Source: Vespula vulgaris (taxonomy: Eukaryota > Arthropoda > Insecta > Hymenoptera > Vespidae). Taken from it: a stretch of DNA of 64,000 nt. Of the stretch, positions 63,977-64,000 are shown piece by piece. Location of the stretch: assembly GCF_905475345.1 (NCBI RefSeq), contig NC_066588.1:7436001-7500000 (forward strand), in the 5' to 3' direction. Made by a program: the position numbers and the translations under genes. Numbering within the stretch: the first letter of the stretch is position 1; the number at the start of each line of letters is the position of its first letter. The notes below the pieces were generated by a model, which was not told the origin of the DNA, made no database searches, and saw only the letters and a list, made by a program, of their open reading frames with translations.

Positions 63977-64000
63977 CGAAGAGGTCAGAAGGGAAAAGTT

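Larger units (their letters stand above)
49772..64000 (+). other. Presumed intron following exon B
   Basis: No acceptor-bounded coding exon is recognisable in the 14 kb after the exon B donor. The segment holds many TC/GA arrays, trinucleotide CTT/CCT tracts, and CTAC and CCAG tetranucleotide arrays. The shared downstream exon, if the two-promoter model holds, must lie to the right of the window. Confidence 0.4.

Overview
This window reads as non-coding euchromatic DNA from an insect nuclear genome, most likely a hymenopteran (bee, ant or wasp). The base composition is moderately AT-rich, CpG is not depleted (TCG, CGA and CGT are everywhere), spliceosomal donor sites are present, and there are dozens of long (GA/TC)n arrays plus (TA)n, (CA)n, (CTAT)n, (CTT)n, (CTAC)n and (CCAG)n tracts. 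That mix is typical of Hymenoptera, but the species cannot be named from the sequence. There are no bacterial-style operons, rRNAs, convincing tRNAs, CRISPR arrays or recognisable transposon proteins. Almost every long open frame is a microsatellite translated into Ser-Leu, Arg-Glu or Tyr-Ile repeats.

Only two stretches look like genuine protein-coding exons, both on the + strand. Exon A (28628-28784) sits at the end of a CpG-rich, promoter-like region (about 27010-28627). Exon B (49594-49771) has a near-optimal start context and a GTAAGT donor. It lies 1.3 kb downstream of a TATA/initiator pair with textbook spacing (48280-48313). Both exons are ATG-initiated, have no visible stop, and end after the first base of a codon (phase 1). 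The simplest reading is that they are alternative first coding exons of one large gene with two promoters, whose shared downstream exons lie beyond position 64000. I do not recognise either peptide, so the gene is not named.

Layout: 1-8200, microsatellite-rich non-coding DNA; 8290-8770, a paired DRE-type motif and a unique-sequence island; 8800-20190, non-coding with repeats; 20190-20437, an ACGT-rich block ending in a perfect donor (possible non-coding exon); 20440-23900, non-coding; 23978-24190, a TATA box followed by three perfect hairpins; 24200-26925, non-coding; 26926-28784, GA array, promoter region, leader and exon A; 28785-48050, presumed intron of the longer isoform, with a cluster of five TACGTG sites at 31040-31250; 48050-49771, second promoter, leader and exon B; 49772-64000, presumed intron with repeats.

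No new protein system is visible. The interest lies in cis-regulatory and RNA-structural signals: twin promoters, a dense bHLH-PAS-type site cluster, a triple hairpin block, paired DRE/CGATA motifs, and oppositely oriented GA/TC arrays that could fold into long double-stranded RNA in a nascent transcript. All calls are by eye and no search was run.
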